This document shows, piece by piece, positions 17,909 to 26,735 of a DNA stretch of 64,000 nt. A model generated the notes under the pieces. That model was not told the DNA's origin, made no database searches, and was given only the letters and a program-made list of their open reading frames with translations. Made by a program: the position numbers and the translations under genes. How positions within the stretch are numbered: the first letter of the stretch is position 1; every line of letters begins with the position of its first letter. Origin of the DNA: Salinispora arenicola (GTDB lineage Bacteria > Actinomycetota > Actinomycetes > Mycobacteriales > Micromonosporaceae); contig NZ_VFOL01000001.1 of NCBI RefSeq assembly GCF_006716065.1, positions 3,596,001 to 3,660,000 on the forward strand, written 5' to 3'.

Positions 17909-18528
17909 CTGCGCCCCCCGGTGGTGTCGACACGTCCGTACGGCTCGAGGCCGACCTGTTCGACCGGTGGGCCGGTGCGGGCCAGGTGGACCGTGGCAGC
18001 ACGGTCGGCGGGGCGGGCGGCGGGAAGCATGGCCTGGACTGCCTCGGCCGCGTACCGGTACCCGGATCCTGCGCTGTCCAGCGACTCGGTGAGCAGGTCG
18101 AGGCCGACCCGGTTGTCGTGCAGCAGCCGCCATCCGGCGTCGTCGGTGGCGGCCAGGTCGAGCAGCGCGGGCAGGAAGTCGGGCAGCTCGCCGTCGACCA
18201 CCTCCAGGCCCGCGGCCTTGTACGCGGCGGCGAAGCCGACGAGCGCCTCGCCACGGCGGCGGGTGTCGCCGCAGGTGTAGTAGCTCAGGTGCAGACAGCA
18301 CCGACGGCGGAAGTCGAACAGCTGCACGTATGCGGCGCGCAGGTCGGCGGGCGCGGTCGACTCGTGGTGGGCGGTGGCCTTCCGGAGCGGTGTGGCCACG
18401 GCACCGGGGAGTGCGCCGAGGGCGGCCCGGATGATGGGCAGTGCGGCGAGGACCTCGTCGTCGGGGTAGCGCAGCAGCAGCGAGGCGGCGCGGGCGGCGA
18501 CGGGACGCCAGATCTGCGCGCTGTTCAC
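17905..18528 (-). CDS. narJ: Nitrate reductase assembly chaperone NarJ
   Basis: 207 residues, a TorD/NarJ-family chaperone needed to insert the molybdenum cofactor and to mature NarGH before membrane attachment. Recognised by position, length and the conserved segment LHLSYYTCGDTRRRGEAL. The GTG start at 18528 overlaps the narH stop (GTGA), and the stop overlaps narI. It is not part of the final enzyme. Confidence 0.93.
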   Translation of the reverse strand: MNSAQIWRPVAARAASLLLRYPDDEVLAALPIIRAALGALPGAVATPLRKATAHHESTAPADLRAAYVQLFDFRRRCCLHLSYYTCGDTRRRGEALVGFAAAYKAAGLEVVDGELPDFLPALLDLAATDDAGWRLLHDNRVGLDLLTESLDSAGSGYRYAAEAVQAMLPAARPADRAATVHLARTGPPVEQVGLEPYGRVDTTGGRR

Positions 18529-20255
18529 GGCTGGTCCCGGTTGATGTCGATGACGCCAGGGCCGGTGGAGTCGCCGCCCTCGCCGGTCGGGTCCTTCCTC
18601 GGGTGGGCCAGGTTGGTCCGGTCGCCCTCGCTGTCCACGTCGAGCAGCCGGGCCCGCTGTGCCGCGTCGCCCTGGTCGATGAAGAGGTCGGCTCGCTGCC
18701 GGTTGCGCTGCGCGTCGAAGGTCTCCACCTGGATCGGTACGGGCGTGCCGGAGGACTCCCCGAAGGGGCCCTGCCCGTAGGGTCCACCGCCGCCCATGCC
18801 GGGGCCGCCTTCGTAGTCCAGGGCGCACTCGGTGGCGATCTTTTCGAGGCGGTGGGCGTCTTCGGCGTGGGCGGCGGGGATGACGTAGCGCTGCTCGTAT
18901 TTGGCGACAGCCAGGAGACGGTACATGTCGTCCATGTCGTCGCTGGTCATGCCGACCGCGGCGGGAATGGTCTCGTCCGGTGCCTCGCCAAGATTGATGC
19001 GGCGCTGGTAGGCACGCATGGCGGCGAGCCGGTCGAGTACCGCCCGCACGGGTTGTGGGTCGCCAGCGGTGAACAGTTCCGCGAGGTAGTCGACGGGGAT
19101 ACGGAGGGCGTCGATCGCGCCGAAGAGGTTGCCGGCCTGCTCGCCGTCGTGACCGGTGTCGCGCAGCACGTCCACCACGGGGGACAGGGGCGGGATGTAC
19201 CAGACCATGGGCATGGTCCGATATTCCGGGTGCAACGGCAGCGCCACCTCATACTTCATGATCAGTTCCCAGATCGGGGACTGTTGCGCGGCGTCGATCC
19301 AGTCGTCGGGGATACCGCCCGCCCGCGCGGCGGCCACGACGGCGGGGTCGTGGGGGTCAAGGAACACCGAGCGCTGCGCCGCGTAGAGGTCCTGTTCGGC
19401 TTCGGTGGCGGCGGCGTCGGCCACCGTGTCGCCGTCGTAGAGCATGAGGCCGAGGTACCGCAGTCGGCCGACGCACGTTTCGGAGCAGATGGTCGGCTGG
19501 CCGATCTCGATACGTGGAAAGCAGAACGTGCACTTCTCCGCCTTGCCGGTGCGGTGGTTGAAGTACACCTTCTTGTATGGGCATCCGGTGATGCACATCC
19601 GCCAGCCCCGGCAGCGGTCCTGATCGACCAGCACGATGCCGTCCTCGCTGCGCTTGTAGATCGCGCCCGAGGGGCAGGACGCGGCGCAGGACGGATTGAG
19701 GCAGTGTTCGCAGATGCGGGGCAGGAAGAACATGAAGGTCTTCGCGTACTCCTGCCGGACCTGCTCGGACACCTTTGCCAACACCGGATCACCCGCCGTG
19801 ACCTCGTTGCCCCCGGCCAGGGAGTCGTCCCAGTTCGCACTCCAGGTGATCTTCGTGTCCTGGCCGGTGATCAGGGACTTCGGCCGGGCGACCGGGATGT
19901 CGTCGCCGGACGGCGCGCTGATCAGGTGCTCGTAGTCGTACGTCCAGGGCTCGTAGTAGTCCCGCATGGAGGGCAGTTTCGGGTTGGCGAAAACGGTGAA
20001 CATCTTCTTCAACCGTCCGCCCGAGCGGGGCTTGAGCCGCCCGGACCGGGTGCGCACCCACCCGCCCTGCCACCGCTGCTGGTCCTCGTAGGTACGGGGG
20101 TAGCCCTGACCGGGGCGAGTCTCCACGTTGTTGAACCAGACGTACTCGACCCCGGATCGGTTGGTCCACGCCTGCTTGCAGGTCACCGAGCAGGTGTGAC
20201 AGCCGATGCACTTGTCGAGGTTCATCACCATTGCCATCTGCGCCATCACCCGCAT
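18525..20255 (-). CDS. narH: Respiratory nitrate reductase beta subunit (Fe-S)
   Basis: 576 residues, electron transfer from NarI to NarG. Four Cys clusters are seen: CIGCHTCSVTCKQAW near the N-terminus, CEHCLNPSCAASCPSG, CRGWRMCITGCPYKK (Trp replacing one Cys, the hallmark of the 3Fe-4S cluster) and CTFCFPRI with ICSETCVGR. The C-terminal 70 residues are Gly/Pro/Asp-rich and look less conserved. The ATG at 20255 overlaps the narG stop by one base (TGATG) and has GGAGG upstream, so translation is coupled. Confidence 0.97.
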   Translation of the reverse strand: MRVMAQMAMVMNLDKCIGCHTCSVTCKQAWTNRSGVEYVWFNNVETRPGQGYPRTYEDQQRWQGGWVRTRSGRLKPRSGGRLKKMFTVFANPKLPSMRDYYEPWTYDYEHLISAPSGDDIPVARPKSLITGQDTKITWSANWDDSLAGGNEVTAGDPVLAKVSEQVRQEYAKTFMFFLPRICEHCLNPSCAASCPSGAIYKRSEDGIVLVDQDRCRGWRMCITGCPYKKVYFNHRTGKAEKCTFCFPRIEIGQPTICSETCVGRLRYLGLMLYDGDTVADAAATEAEQDLYAAQRSVFLDPHDPAVVAAARAGGIPDDWIDAAQQSPIWELIMKYEVALPLHPEYRTMPMVWYIPPLSPVVDVLRDTGHDGEQAGNLFGAIDALRIPVDYLAELFTAGDPQPVRAVLDRLAAMRAYQRRINLGEAPDETIPAAVGMTSDDMDDMYRLLAVAKYEQRYVIPAAHAEDAHRLEKIATECALDYEGGPGMGGGGPYGQGPFGESSGTPVPIQVETFDAQRNRQRADLFIDQGDAAQRARLLDVDSEGDRTNLAHPRKDPTGEGGDSTGPGVIDINRDQP

Positions 20256-23200
20256 CAGTACTGCACCTCCTGCGAGCGGCGGCGGATCACCGTCACCTCG
20301 TCACGTTGGTTGCCGGTCGGCCCGAGATAGTTGAACGCGAACGCGAACTGCGCGTAGCCACCGATCAGATGGGTGGGCTTGACCAGCAGTCGGGTCAGTG
20401 AGTTGTGTATTCCCCCACGACGGCCGTTGACCTCTGCTTTCGGCACGTCGATCACCCGCTCCTGCGCGTGGTACATGTAGACCGTGCCCGCGGGCATCTT
20501 GTAGCTGACGACCGCCCGGCAGACCACCACACCGTTGCGGTTGACCGCCTCGATCCACTCGTTGTCCCGCACCCCGATCTTGGCCGCGTCCGCCTCACTC
20601 ATCCACATCGTCGGCCCGCCGCGGGACAGGGTCAGCATGATCAGGTTGTCCTGATACTCCGAGTGGATGGACCACTTCGAATGCGGTGTCAGGTACCGCA
20701 CCGTGATCTCTAACTCTCCGTTGCCGCTGAGCCGCGGCTCGCCGAAGAGTCGGTGCATGTCCAGCGGCGGCCGGAAGACCGGCAGCGCCTCGCCCGTCTC
20801 GTGCATCCAGTCGTGGTCCAGAAAGAAGTGCTGCCGCCCCGTCAACGTGTGCCACGGCTTGAGCCGCTCCGTGTTGATCGTGAACGCCGAGTACCGGCGA
20901 CCGCCGTGCTCGCTGCCCGACCACTCCGGGCTCGTGATCACCGGCACTGGACGTGACTGGGTGTCGGGAAAGGTGATCTGCTTGCCCTCCGCCTCGGCGG
21001 CAAGGTCTGCCAACCGCTGACCGGTACGCCGTTCCAGGAACCGGAACCCCTCGGTGGCGACACGGCCGTTGGTGGTGCCCGACAGCGCCAGGATGGCCTC
21101 ACACGCCCGGATGTCGGTGTCCAGCCGGGGCCGGCCCTGTGCCGAACCACCCCGTACCACGCCGTTGACCCGCCGCAGGTAGTCGACCTCCCGGTTCACG
21201 TCGACGGTGACCGCCTTGTTCGTGGTGCCCAGCCGGTCGAGCAGGGGGCCGAGAGCGGCCATCCGATCGGCGACCGCGCCGTAGTCGCGCTCGACAACGA
21301 CGAACTTCGGCATCGTCCGACCAGGTATGGCGGGACCGTCGCCCGTCCGCCAGTCACGCACGACCCCGCCCGGCGTGGCCATCGCGTCCGGGGTGTCGTG
21401 CAGCAGCGGCGTGGCCACCAGGTCCTTCCGTACCCCGAGATGCTGGCTGGCCAGGGACGAGAAGGCCTTGGCGATCCCATGAAAGGCGGTGAAGTCGGTG
21501 CGGGTCTGCCACGGCGGGTTGATCGCCGGGGTGAACGCGTTCACGAACGGATGCATGTCGGTGGTGCTGAGGTCGTGTTTCTCGTACCAGGTGGCCGCCG
21601 GCAAGACCACATCGGAGAACAGCGTGGTGGACGTCATCCGGAAGTCGAGGCTCAACAGCAGGTCGAGCTTGCCCTCCGGGGCCTCGTCCCGCCACACGAC
21701 GTCGGTCGGGCGCTCGTCGGCCCGGGCCTGTTCCGCCCGCAGGTTCGACTCGGTGCCGAGCAGGTGACGCAGAAAGTACTCGTTGCCCTTGCCCGACGAT
21801 CCGAGCAGGTTCGCGCGCCACACGGTCAACACCCGCGGCCAGTTCTCCGGGGCGTCCGGGTCGGCGCAGGCGAAGCCGAGTCGTCCATCGACCAGTGCGT
21901 CGGCCACGTAGCGCTCCGGGTCGTCGGGATTCGCGGCGAGTGCCTCGTCGGCGAGGTCGAGCGGGTTGCGGTCGAAGGTGGGCATGGACGGCATCCAGCC
22001 CAGTCGGGCCGACTGGGCCAGCAGGTCGATGGTGTGCTTTCCGGCGAACGCTCCGGTGCCGGTCGGCGCGGCGAGGGCATCGGCAGAGTACGTGTCGTAG
22101 CGCCACTGGTCGGTGTGCACGTACCAGAAGGCGGTGCCGATCATCTGCCGGGGCGGGCGGACCCAGTCCAGCGCGAACGCGAGCTGCTGCCATCCGGTCA
22201 CCGGGCGGCACTTCTCCTGGCCCACATAGTGCGCCCATCCGCCGCCGTTGACCCCCTGGCAGCCGGTCAGTGTCGTCAGCGCCAGCATCGCCCGGTACGT
22301 GGTGTCGGAGTGGAACCAGTGGTTCGTACCCGCACCCATCACGATCATCGAGCGGCCACCGGACCGCTCGGCGTTGTCCGCGAACTCCCGGGCCACCCGG
22401 GCCACCTGCGTCGCCGGTACGCCGGTGATCGGCTCCTGCCAGGCCGGCGTGTACGGTTCGGCCGGATCGTCGTACCCGGTTGGCCAACTGCCGGGCAGGC
22501 CGGGACGGGCGACGCCGTACTGGGCGAGCATCAGGTCGAACACGGTGGTCACCAGCTGTCCGCCCACTCGGGTGGTGGGTACGCCGCGGCGCATCACCTC
22601 GGGCCGTTCGGTGTCGAACCGCGGCAGTGTCACCTCCACCGCCTCACCGCCCGCGCAGCTGAGCCGGGGCACGATCTCGCCCAGGTCCAGGTTCCACCTA
22701 CCGACGCCGGCTTCGCTGTAGCGGTGCCCCAGCGATCCGTTCGGCACCGCCGGCGCGTCCGCGACGGAATCCCACAGCACCGGTCGGAAGGCCGCCTCCG
22801 TGTCGTCGTCTCCCAGGTCGGTGGCGGTGACAAACTTCCCGGGGCGATAGCCGCCGCCGTCGACCGGTTCCAGCCCGACCAGGAACGGCAGGTCGGTGAA
22901 GCGGCGTACGTAGTCGACGAACCGTGGTGTGTTCCAGTCGACGAAGAACTCCTTGAGGATCACATGACCCATCGCCATCGCCAGCGCCCCGTCGGTACCG
23001 GGCTGGGCGGGCATCCACTCGTCGGCGAACTTGACGTTGTCGGCGAAGTCCGGGCTGACCACCACGACCTTCTGGCCCCGGTACCGCGCCTCGGCCATCC
23101 AGTGCGCGTCCGGGGTGCGGGTCACCGGGACGTTGGAGCCCCACATGATGAAGTAGGAAGCGTCCCACCAGTCCCCGGACTCCGGCACATCGGTCTGGTC

Positions 23201-23920
23201 GCCGAACATCTGCGGCGACGCCACCGGCAGGTCCGCGTACCAGTCGTAGAACGACAACATCGACCCGCCGATCAACGACAGGAAGCGCGCGCCCACCGCG
23301 TGCGACACCATCGACATGGCCGGAATCGGCGAGAACCCGGCGACGCGATCCGGCCCGTACTCGGCGATCGTGTGCACGTGCGCCGCGGCGACCATCTCCA
23401 GCGCCTCGTCCCAGGACACCCGCACCAGGCCGCCCTTACCCCGGGCCCGCTGGTACCGACGCCGCCGTTGCGGATCGGCCTGAATGTCCGCCCACGCCGC
23501 CAGCGGATCACCCAACCGTTGACGGGCCTCGCGGTACATCTCCACCAGCACACCGCGGGCGTACGGGTAGCGCACCCGCGTCGGCGAGTACGTGTACCAG
23601 GAGAATGCCGCACCCCGTGGACAGCCCCGCGGCTCGTACTCGGGCCGGTCCGGGCCGACACTGGGGTAGTCGGTCTGTTGCTGCTCCCAGGTGATGATGC
23701 CGTCGCGGACATACACCTTCCACGAGCACGAACCTGTGCAGTTGACCCCGTGCGTGGAGCGCACCACCTTGTCGTACGACCAACGGTCCCGATAGAACGC
23801 GTCCGCCTCCCGACCACCGACCTGGTAGAGCGCCCGGCCGTCGGGGGAGACCTCCGCCTGGCGTACCAGGCCCCCGACCGCCAGCAACGCTCTGCTTGCA
23901 TGCTCCGTCGTGCCCGCCAT
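20255..23920 (-). CDS. narG: Respiratory nitrate reductase alpha subunit (Mo-bisMGD)
   Basis: 1221 residues, the usual NarG length. The catalytic subunit reduces nitrate to nitrite at a molybdopterin guanine dinucleotide centre. The N-terminal HGVNCTGSCSW supplies the His/Cys ligands of the FS0 cluster. SFYDWYADLPVASPQ followed by DQTDVPESGDWW contains the segment with the Mo-ligand Asp. No twin-arginine signal is visible, in keeping with cytoplasmic NarG. ATG at 23920 follows GAGG about eight bases upstream. It is the first gene of narGHJI-narK. Confidence 0.98.
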   Translation of the reverse strand: MAGTTEHASRALLAVGGLVRQAEVSPDGRALYQVGGREADAFYRDRWSYDKVVRSTHGVNCTGSCSWKVYVRDGIITWEQQQTDYPSVGPDRPEYEPRGCPRGAAFSWYTYSPTRVRYPYARGVLVEMYREARQRLGDPLAAWADIQADPQRRRRYQRARGKGGLVRVSWDEALEMVAAAHVHTIAEYGPDRVAGFSPIPAMSMVSHAVGARFLSLIGGSMLSFYDWYADLPVASPQMFGDQTDVPESGDWWDASYFIMWGSNVPVTRTPDAHWMAEARYRGQKVVVVSPDFADNVKFADEWMPAQPGTDGALAMAMGHVILKEFFVDWNTPRFVDYVRRFTDLPFLVGLEPVDGGGYRPGKFVTATDLGDDDTEAAFRPVLWDSVADAPAVPNGSLGHRYSEAGVGRWNLDLGEIVPRLSCAGGEAVEVTLPRFDTERPEVMRRGVPTTRVGGQLVTTVFDLMLAQYGVARPGLPGSWPTGYDDPAEPYTPAWQEPITGVPATQVARVAREFADNAERSGGRSMIVMGAGTNHWFHSDTTYRAMLALTTLTGCQGVNGGGWAHYVGQEKCRPVTGWQQLAFALDWVRPPRQMIGTAFWYVHTDQWRYDTYSADALAAPTGTGAFAGKHTIDLLAQSARLGWMPSMPTFDRNPLDLADEALAANPDDPERYVADALVDGRLGFACADPDAPENWPRVLTVWRANLLGSSGKGNEYFLRHLLGTESNLRAEQARADERPTDVVWRDEAPEGKLDLLLSLDFRMTSTTLFSDVVLPAATWYEKHDLSTTDMHPFVNAFTPAINPPWQTRTDFTAFHGIAKAFSSLASQHLGVRKDLVATPLLHDTPDAMATPGGVVRDWRTGDGPAIPGRTMPKFVVVERDYGAVADRMAALGPLLDRLGTTNKAVTVDVNREVDYLRRVNGVVRGGSAQGRPRLDTDIRACEAILALSGTTNGRVATEGFRFLERRTGQRLADLAAEAEGKQITFPDTQSRPVPVITSPEWSGSEHGGRRYSAFTINTERLKPWHTLTGRQHFFLDHDWMHETGEALPVFRPPLDMHRLFGEPRLSGNGELEITVRYLTPHSKWSIHSEYQDNLIMLTLSRGGPTMWMSEADAAKIGVRDNEWIEAVNRNGVVVCRAVVSYKMPAGTVYMYHAQERVIDVPKAEVNGRRGGIHNSLTRLLVKPTHLIGGYAQFAFAFNYLGPTGNQRDEVTVIRRRSQEVQY

Positions 23921-24246
23921 ATGCCTCGTTCCTCACCGGTGACTGCGAGAACACCCGATGGGGATGACTCGTCCACCAGCTTGGCGCAACAATTGAGTTC
24001 AAGTAACCCAAAACATGATGAACGCCCCGTTTTGCCAGATTGGGTGTGTGGGCCAGCTCGTCCGGTCGGACCGGGGTCGGGCTGTCTCGTCGAGGGAGCT
24101 GGTCACCGTGTCGGGACCGGCTTGATCAGCGAACCGGTGGCCGGCCTGGCCCGCGCCGGACGTCGCCGCGCGGGTGGCCCGTGCCTGCCAGCGCCACACG
24201 AGGAGGTCCGGCGAATTGTCTGGTTGAGGATATTTGAGGCTTTAGT
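23921..24246. other. Divergent intergenic region of narG and the FGE gene
   Basis: 326 bases without a gene, holding the promoters of both. A perfect 10-base palindrome TTGAGTTCAA (23993-24002) lies 73-82 bases before the narG start in a locally AT-richer patch. It shares TTGA/TCAA half-sites with CRP/FNR boxes but has the wrong spacing (2 rather than 6). A ribosome-binding site GAGG at about 24236 serves the FGE gene. Confidence 0.5.
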
Positions 24247-25182
24247 ATGCAGTGCGTGGTGCATGAGGCGCTCGGCTCACCAGCGACGACCAGCCCAACT
24301 CGGGACATGGTCTGGATTCCCGGCGGCCGGTTTCGAATGGGATCCAACGACTTCTATCCAGAAGAAGGACCGGCTCGTTGGGTCGAGGTCGACGGGTTCT
24401 GGATCGATCAGTATCAGGTGACGGTCGCGGACTTCGATCGATTCGTACGGGACACCGGTCATGTCACGATGGCCGAGGTCCCACCGGAGGCGGCGGACTA
24501 TCCCGACGCCGACCCGGACCTGCTCGTCCCGGGGTCCCTCGTGTTCCGCAAGGCGCCGGGGCCGGTGAGCCTCGCTGACTACCGCAACTGGTGGTCGTGG
24601 ACGCCGGGCGCGACATGGCGCCACCCCGAGGGGCCCGGCAGCACCATCGAGGGCAGAGACCTGCACCCCGTTACCCACGTCGCCTACTCCGACGCGGTGG
24701 CGTTCGCGACGTGGGCCGGGAAGGAACTCCCGACCGAGTCCGAGTGGGAACTCGCCGCTCGCGGTGGGCTCGCCGACGCCGTCTTCACCTGGGGAGACGA
24801 GTTCGCCCCCGAGGGTCGGATGATGGCCAACACCTGGCAGGGCGCGTTCCCCTGGCAGAACCTCCTCCTCGACGGGTATGCGGGAACCTCACCAGTCGGA
24901 TCCTTCCCGCCCAATGGATACAGCCTGTACGACATGGCCGGCAACGTGTGGGAGTGGACCCGAGACATCTTCACGTATCCCGCCGGTCCATCAGCGAAGG
25001 CGTGTTGCACCACGCCGGTCACTACCGACGAGCCGGGCTCGGCCATCCCTCGTCATGTCATCAAGGGCGGATCCCACCTGTGCGCCCCCAATTACTGCAT
25101 GCGGTACCGACCGGCGGCTCGTCAGGGCGAAGCGATCGACACCTCGACGTGCCACCTCGGCTTCAGGTGCGTCATTCGGTAG
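24247..25182 (+). CDS. Formylglycine-generating enzyme (SUMF1/FGE family)
   Basis: 311 residues. It converts the Cys of a CxPxR motif in sulfatases to formylglycine using O2 and copper. The FGE-sulfatase fold motifs are clear: MVWIPGGRFRMGS, PVTHVAYSDAVAFATWAGKELPTE (read in two parts), YDMAGNVWEWT, and the catalytic segment GGSHLCAPNYCMRYRPAARQ with both active-site Cys and the RYRPAAR signature. GAGG precedes the ATG by seven bases. The sulfatase at 28983 has the target motif CSPTR, making it the probable client. The last 11 bases overlap the end of the convergent membrane-protein gene. Confidence 0.95.
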   Translation: MQCVVHEALGSPATTSPTRDMVWIPGGRFRMGSNDFYPEEGPARWVEVDGFWIDQYQVTVADFDRFVRDTGHVTMAEVPPEAADYPDADPDLLVPGSLVFRKAPGPVSLADYRNWWSWTPGATWRHPEGPGSTIEGRDLHPVTHVAYSDAVAFATWAGKELPTESEWELAARGGLADAVFTWGDEFAPEGRMMANTWQGAFPWQNLLLDGYAGTSPVGSFPPNGYSLYDMAGNVWEWTRDIFTYPAGPSAKACCTTPVTTDEPGSAIPRHVIKGGSHLCAPNYCMRYRPAARQGEAIDTSTCHLGFRCVIR

Positions 25183-25642
25183 TTGCGGAATCGCTGCCGG
25201 CCCGGCTGCGACCGAACGGCACGAGCACCCAGAGCAGGAGCAGCCAGAGCAGGGTCAGTCCGGTCAGCGCGAGCGCGATCGGCAGATCAAGGACGAAGTC
25301 CGTGACGAGTAGCACCGCGACGACGACGGCCAGAAGCATGAGGAGCAAGCCCGTGGTGGTCATCAGATGGGTGAAACGCGCCAGTTCCAGGCGACGTCCC
25401 TGCTTGAACAACGCCCGGTGGAAGGCCACCGGGGCGATGGTCGCCACCGCCGCCGCGGCGGTGGCCAGAAACGAGACGATGTAGAGGGTCTTCTGAAAGG
25501 CGCTCGTCTCGCCGAACGCGGAGCTGAACGGTAGTGCGAGCAGGAAGGCGAACAGGATCTGCACACCCGTCTGTGCGATCCGCAACTCCTGCAACAGCTC
25601 GGTGTATCTGCGCCGCCAGCGGGTCTCCGTCTCGTCCGCCAC
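25172..25642 (-). CDS. DUF6328-like small membrane protein
   Basis: 156 residues with four hydrophobic segments after the charged start WRRRYTELLQELRIAQTGVQ, a conserved opening of an uncharacterised actinobacterial family (recalled as DUF6328). GTG at 25642 is chosen because GGAGG lies five bases upstream; a longer in-frame reading to 25717 has no such site. The gene is convergent with FGE and overlaps its end by 11 bases. No function is known. Confidence 0.8.
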   Translation of the reverse strand: MADETETRWRRRYTELLQELRIAQTGVQILFAFLLALPFSSAFGETSAFQKTLYIVSFLATAAAAVATIAPVAFHRALFKQGRRLELARFTHLMTTTGLLLMLLAVVVAVLLVTDFVLDLPIALALTGLTLLWLLLLWVLVPFGRSRAGSDSATTE

Positions 25643-25827
25643 CCCTGCCTCCGTACGGGGACAGCCTGCGGTAGCCGACCCTCGACGGCCGCTGCCTACC
25701 CGTCGCTTCGAGGGCAAAACCGCCGTTGCGTGTCGCTCCGCCGCTGCCGGCTGTGGTGCGGGTGCGGGCTGGTGATGCAGGTGCTGCCCCGGGGGGCAGG
25801 CCTCCTCCGTCAGGCATCGTTGTGAGC

Positions 25828-26367
25828 ATGGACGGCATCAACCCGATCTCCGGCGTGACCATTCGGTCCGCCACCGCCGAGGACGCCGACGACATCGCAG
25901 CGGTGTACGTGCGCAGCTGGCGTGCCGCCTACGCGGAACTCCTGCCGCCGAAGGCGCTCGCGACCCTTCACGAGGCGAACTGGGCCCGACGGTTCCACAG
26001 CCAACCTGAATCGTCCCGAATCACCCTGCTGGCGCACACCACCGCTCAGGTCATCGGCATGGTGACGGTTGGGCCGGACCGCCAGGATCCGGTGTTCGGC
26101 GAGATCAATGCGATCTACATGCTGCCAGCGATTCAGGGACGGGGCATCGGCACGGTTCTCCTCGATGCCGCCATCACCCGACTCGACTCGTCGGTTGTCC
26201 GACTCTGGTGCGCCGCGGAGAACGCACGATCACGAACGTTCTACGAACGCCGGGGGTTCGCACCTGACGGAGCGACCGGCACGTATGAGATCAGCGGTCA
26301 CCGGCTGGCAACCGTCCGCTACGCGCGCCAGATACCGCCTGACTCCACTTCACCGCTGCCGAGCTGA
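25828..26367 (+). CDS. GNAT-family N-acetyltransferase
   Basis: 179 residues. N-terminal VTIRSATAEDADDIAAVYV and the acetyl-CoA binding motif A around QGRGIGTVLLDAA identify a GNAT fold; AENARSRTFYERRGF is motif B. ATG at 25828 is taken as the start because residues before it in the same frame are Pro/Gly-rich shadow sequence; no strong ribosome-binding site is seen. The substrate is unknown. Confidence 0.88.
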   Translation: MDGINPISGVTIRSATAEDADDIAAVYVRSWRAAYAELLPPKALATLHEANWARRFHSQPESSRITLLAHTTAQVIGMVTVGPDRQDPVFGEINAIYMLPAIQGRGIGTVLLDAAITRLDSSVVRLWCAAENARSRTFYERRGFAPDGATGTYEISGHRLATVRYARQIPPDSTSPLPS

Positions 26368-26735
26368 CCTTCCGCCGCGGTTGCGGAACCGGGTACGTCA
26401 GCGCAGGTCAGCACGGATCCGTGAGCGCCTGCACGAGGTTCGGCGCCTGCCTCGGTAATTCCGGCGCGGCGCGTCGATGGCACCGGCTTCGGTGTTCGAC
26501 GCCTGGATTCCGCGAACCCATGGCCGGTTCCGCGAACCCATGGCCGGCCTCGCTCCGGATCGACGGTTCCTCGGAACCTGAGCGGCGGGTGTGGAAGGCT
26601 GAATAGTAACCGCTTGGTCAAGGGTCTGGTTCAGCCCTTCGCGGGCGACGGCGGACTCCGGTTGCCCAGAGCGGAAAACGGCGACGGGTCGTCAGCATGC
26701 GCCGGTCGAATCCGTTGGCGGCGAGGAGTTCGATG
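26368..26735. other. Intergenic region with a tandem 20-base repeat
   Basis: About 370 bases between the acetyltransferase and the DUF2254 gene, with no supportable gene. It contains the direct repeat 26508-26547 and a ribosome-binding site GAGGAG at 26723-26728. Nothing else stands out. Confidence 0.6.
26508..26547. repeat. Perfect tandem repeat, two 20-base units
   Basis: TTCCGCGAACCCATGGCCGG occurs twice head to tail (26508-26527, 26528-26547) with no mismatch, in non-coding DNA. Confidence 0.9.

Noticed and set aside
17909..18787. N-terminal extension of narI by almost 300 codons
   Set aside because: The extension is narJ read in the wrong frame; the GTG at 17908 in GTGA overlap is the real start.
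18441..20330. A 629-codon plus-strand frame opposite narJ and narH
   Set aside because: Antisense shadow; narH Fe-S motifs are unambiguous on the other strand.
21398..24421. A 1007-codon open frame on the plus strand opposite narG, running into the FGE gene
   Set aside because: It is the antisense of a well-conserved narG with GC-rich codon bias; its sequence is Arg/Gly/His-rich without any family motif, and the true narG and FGE genes explain the DNA.
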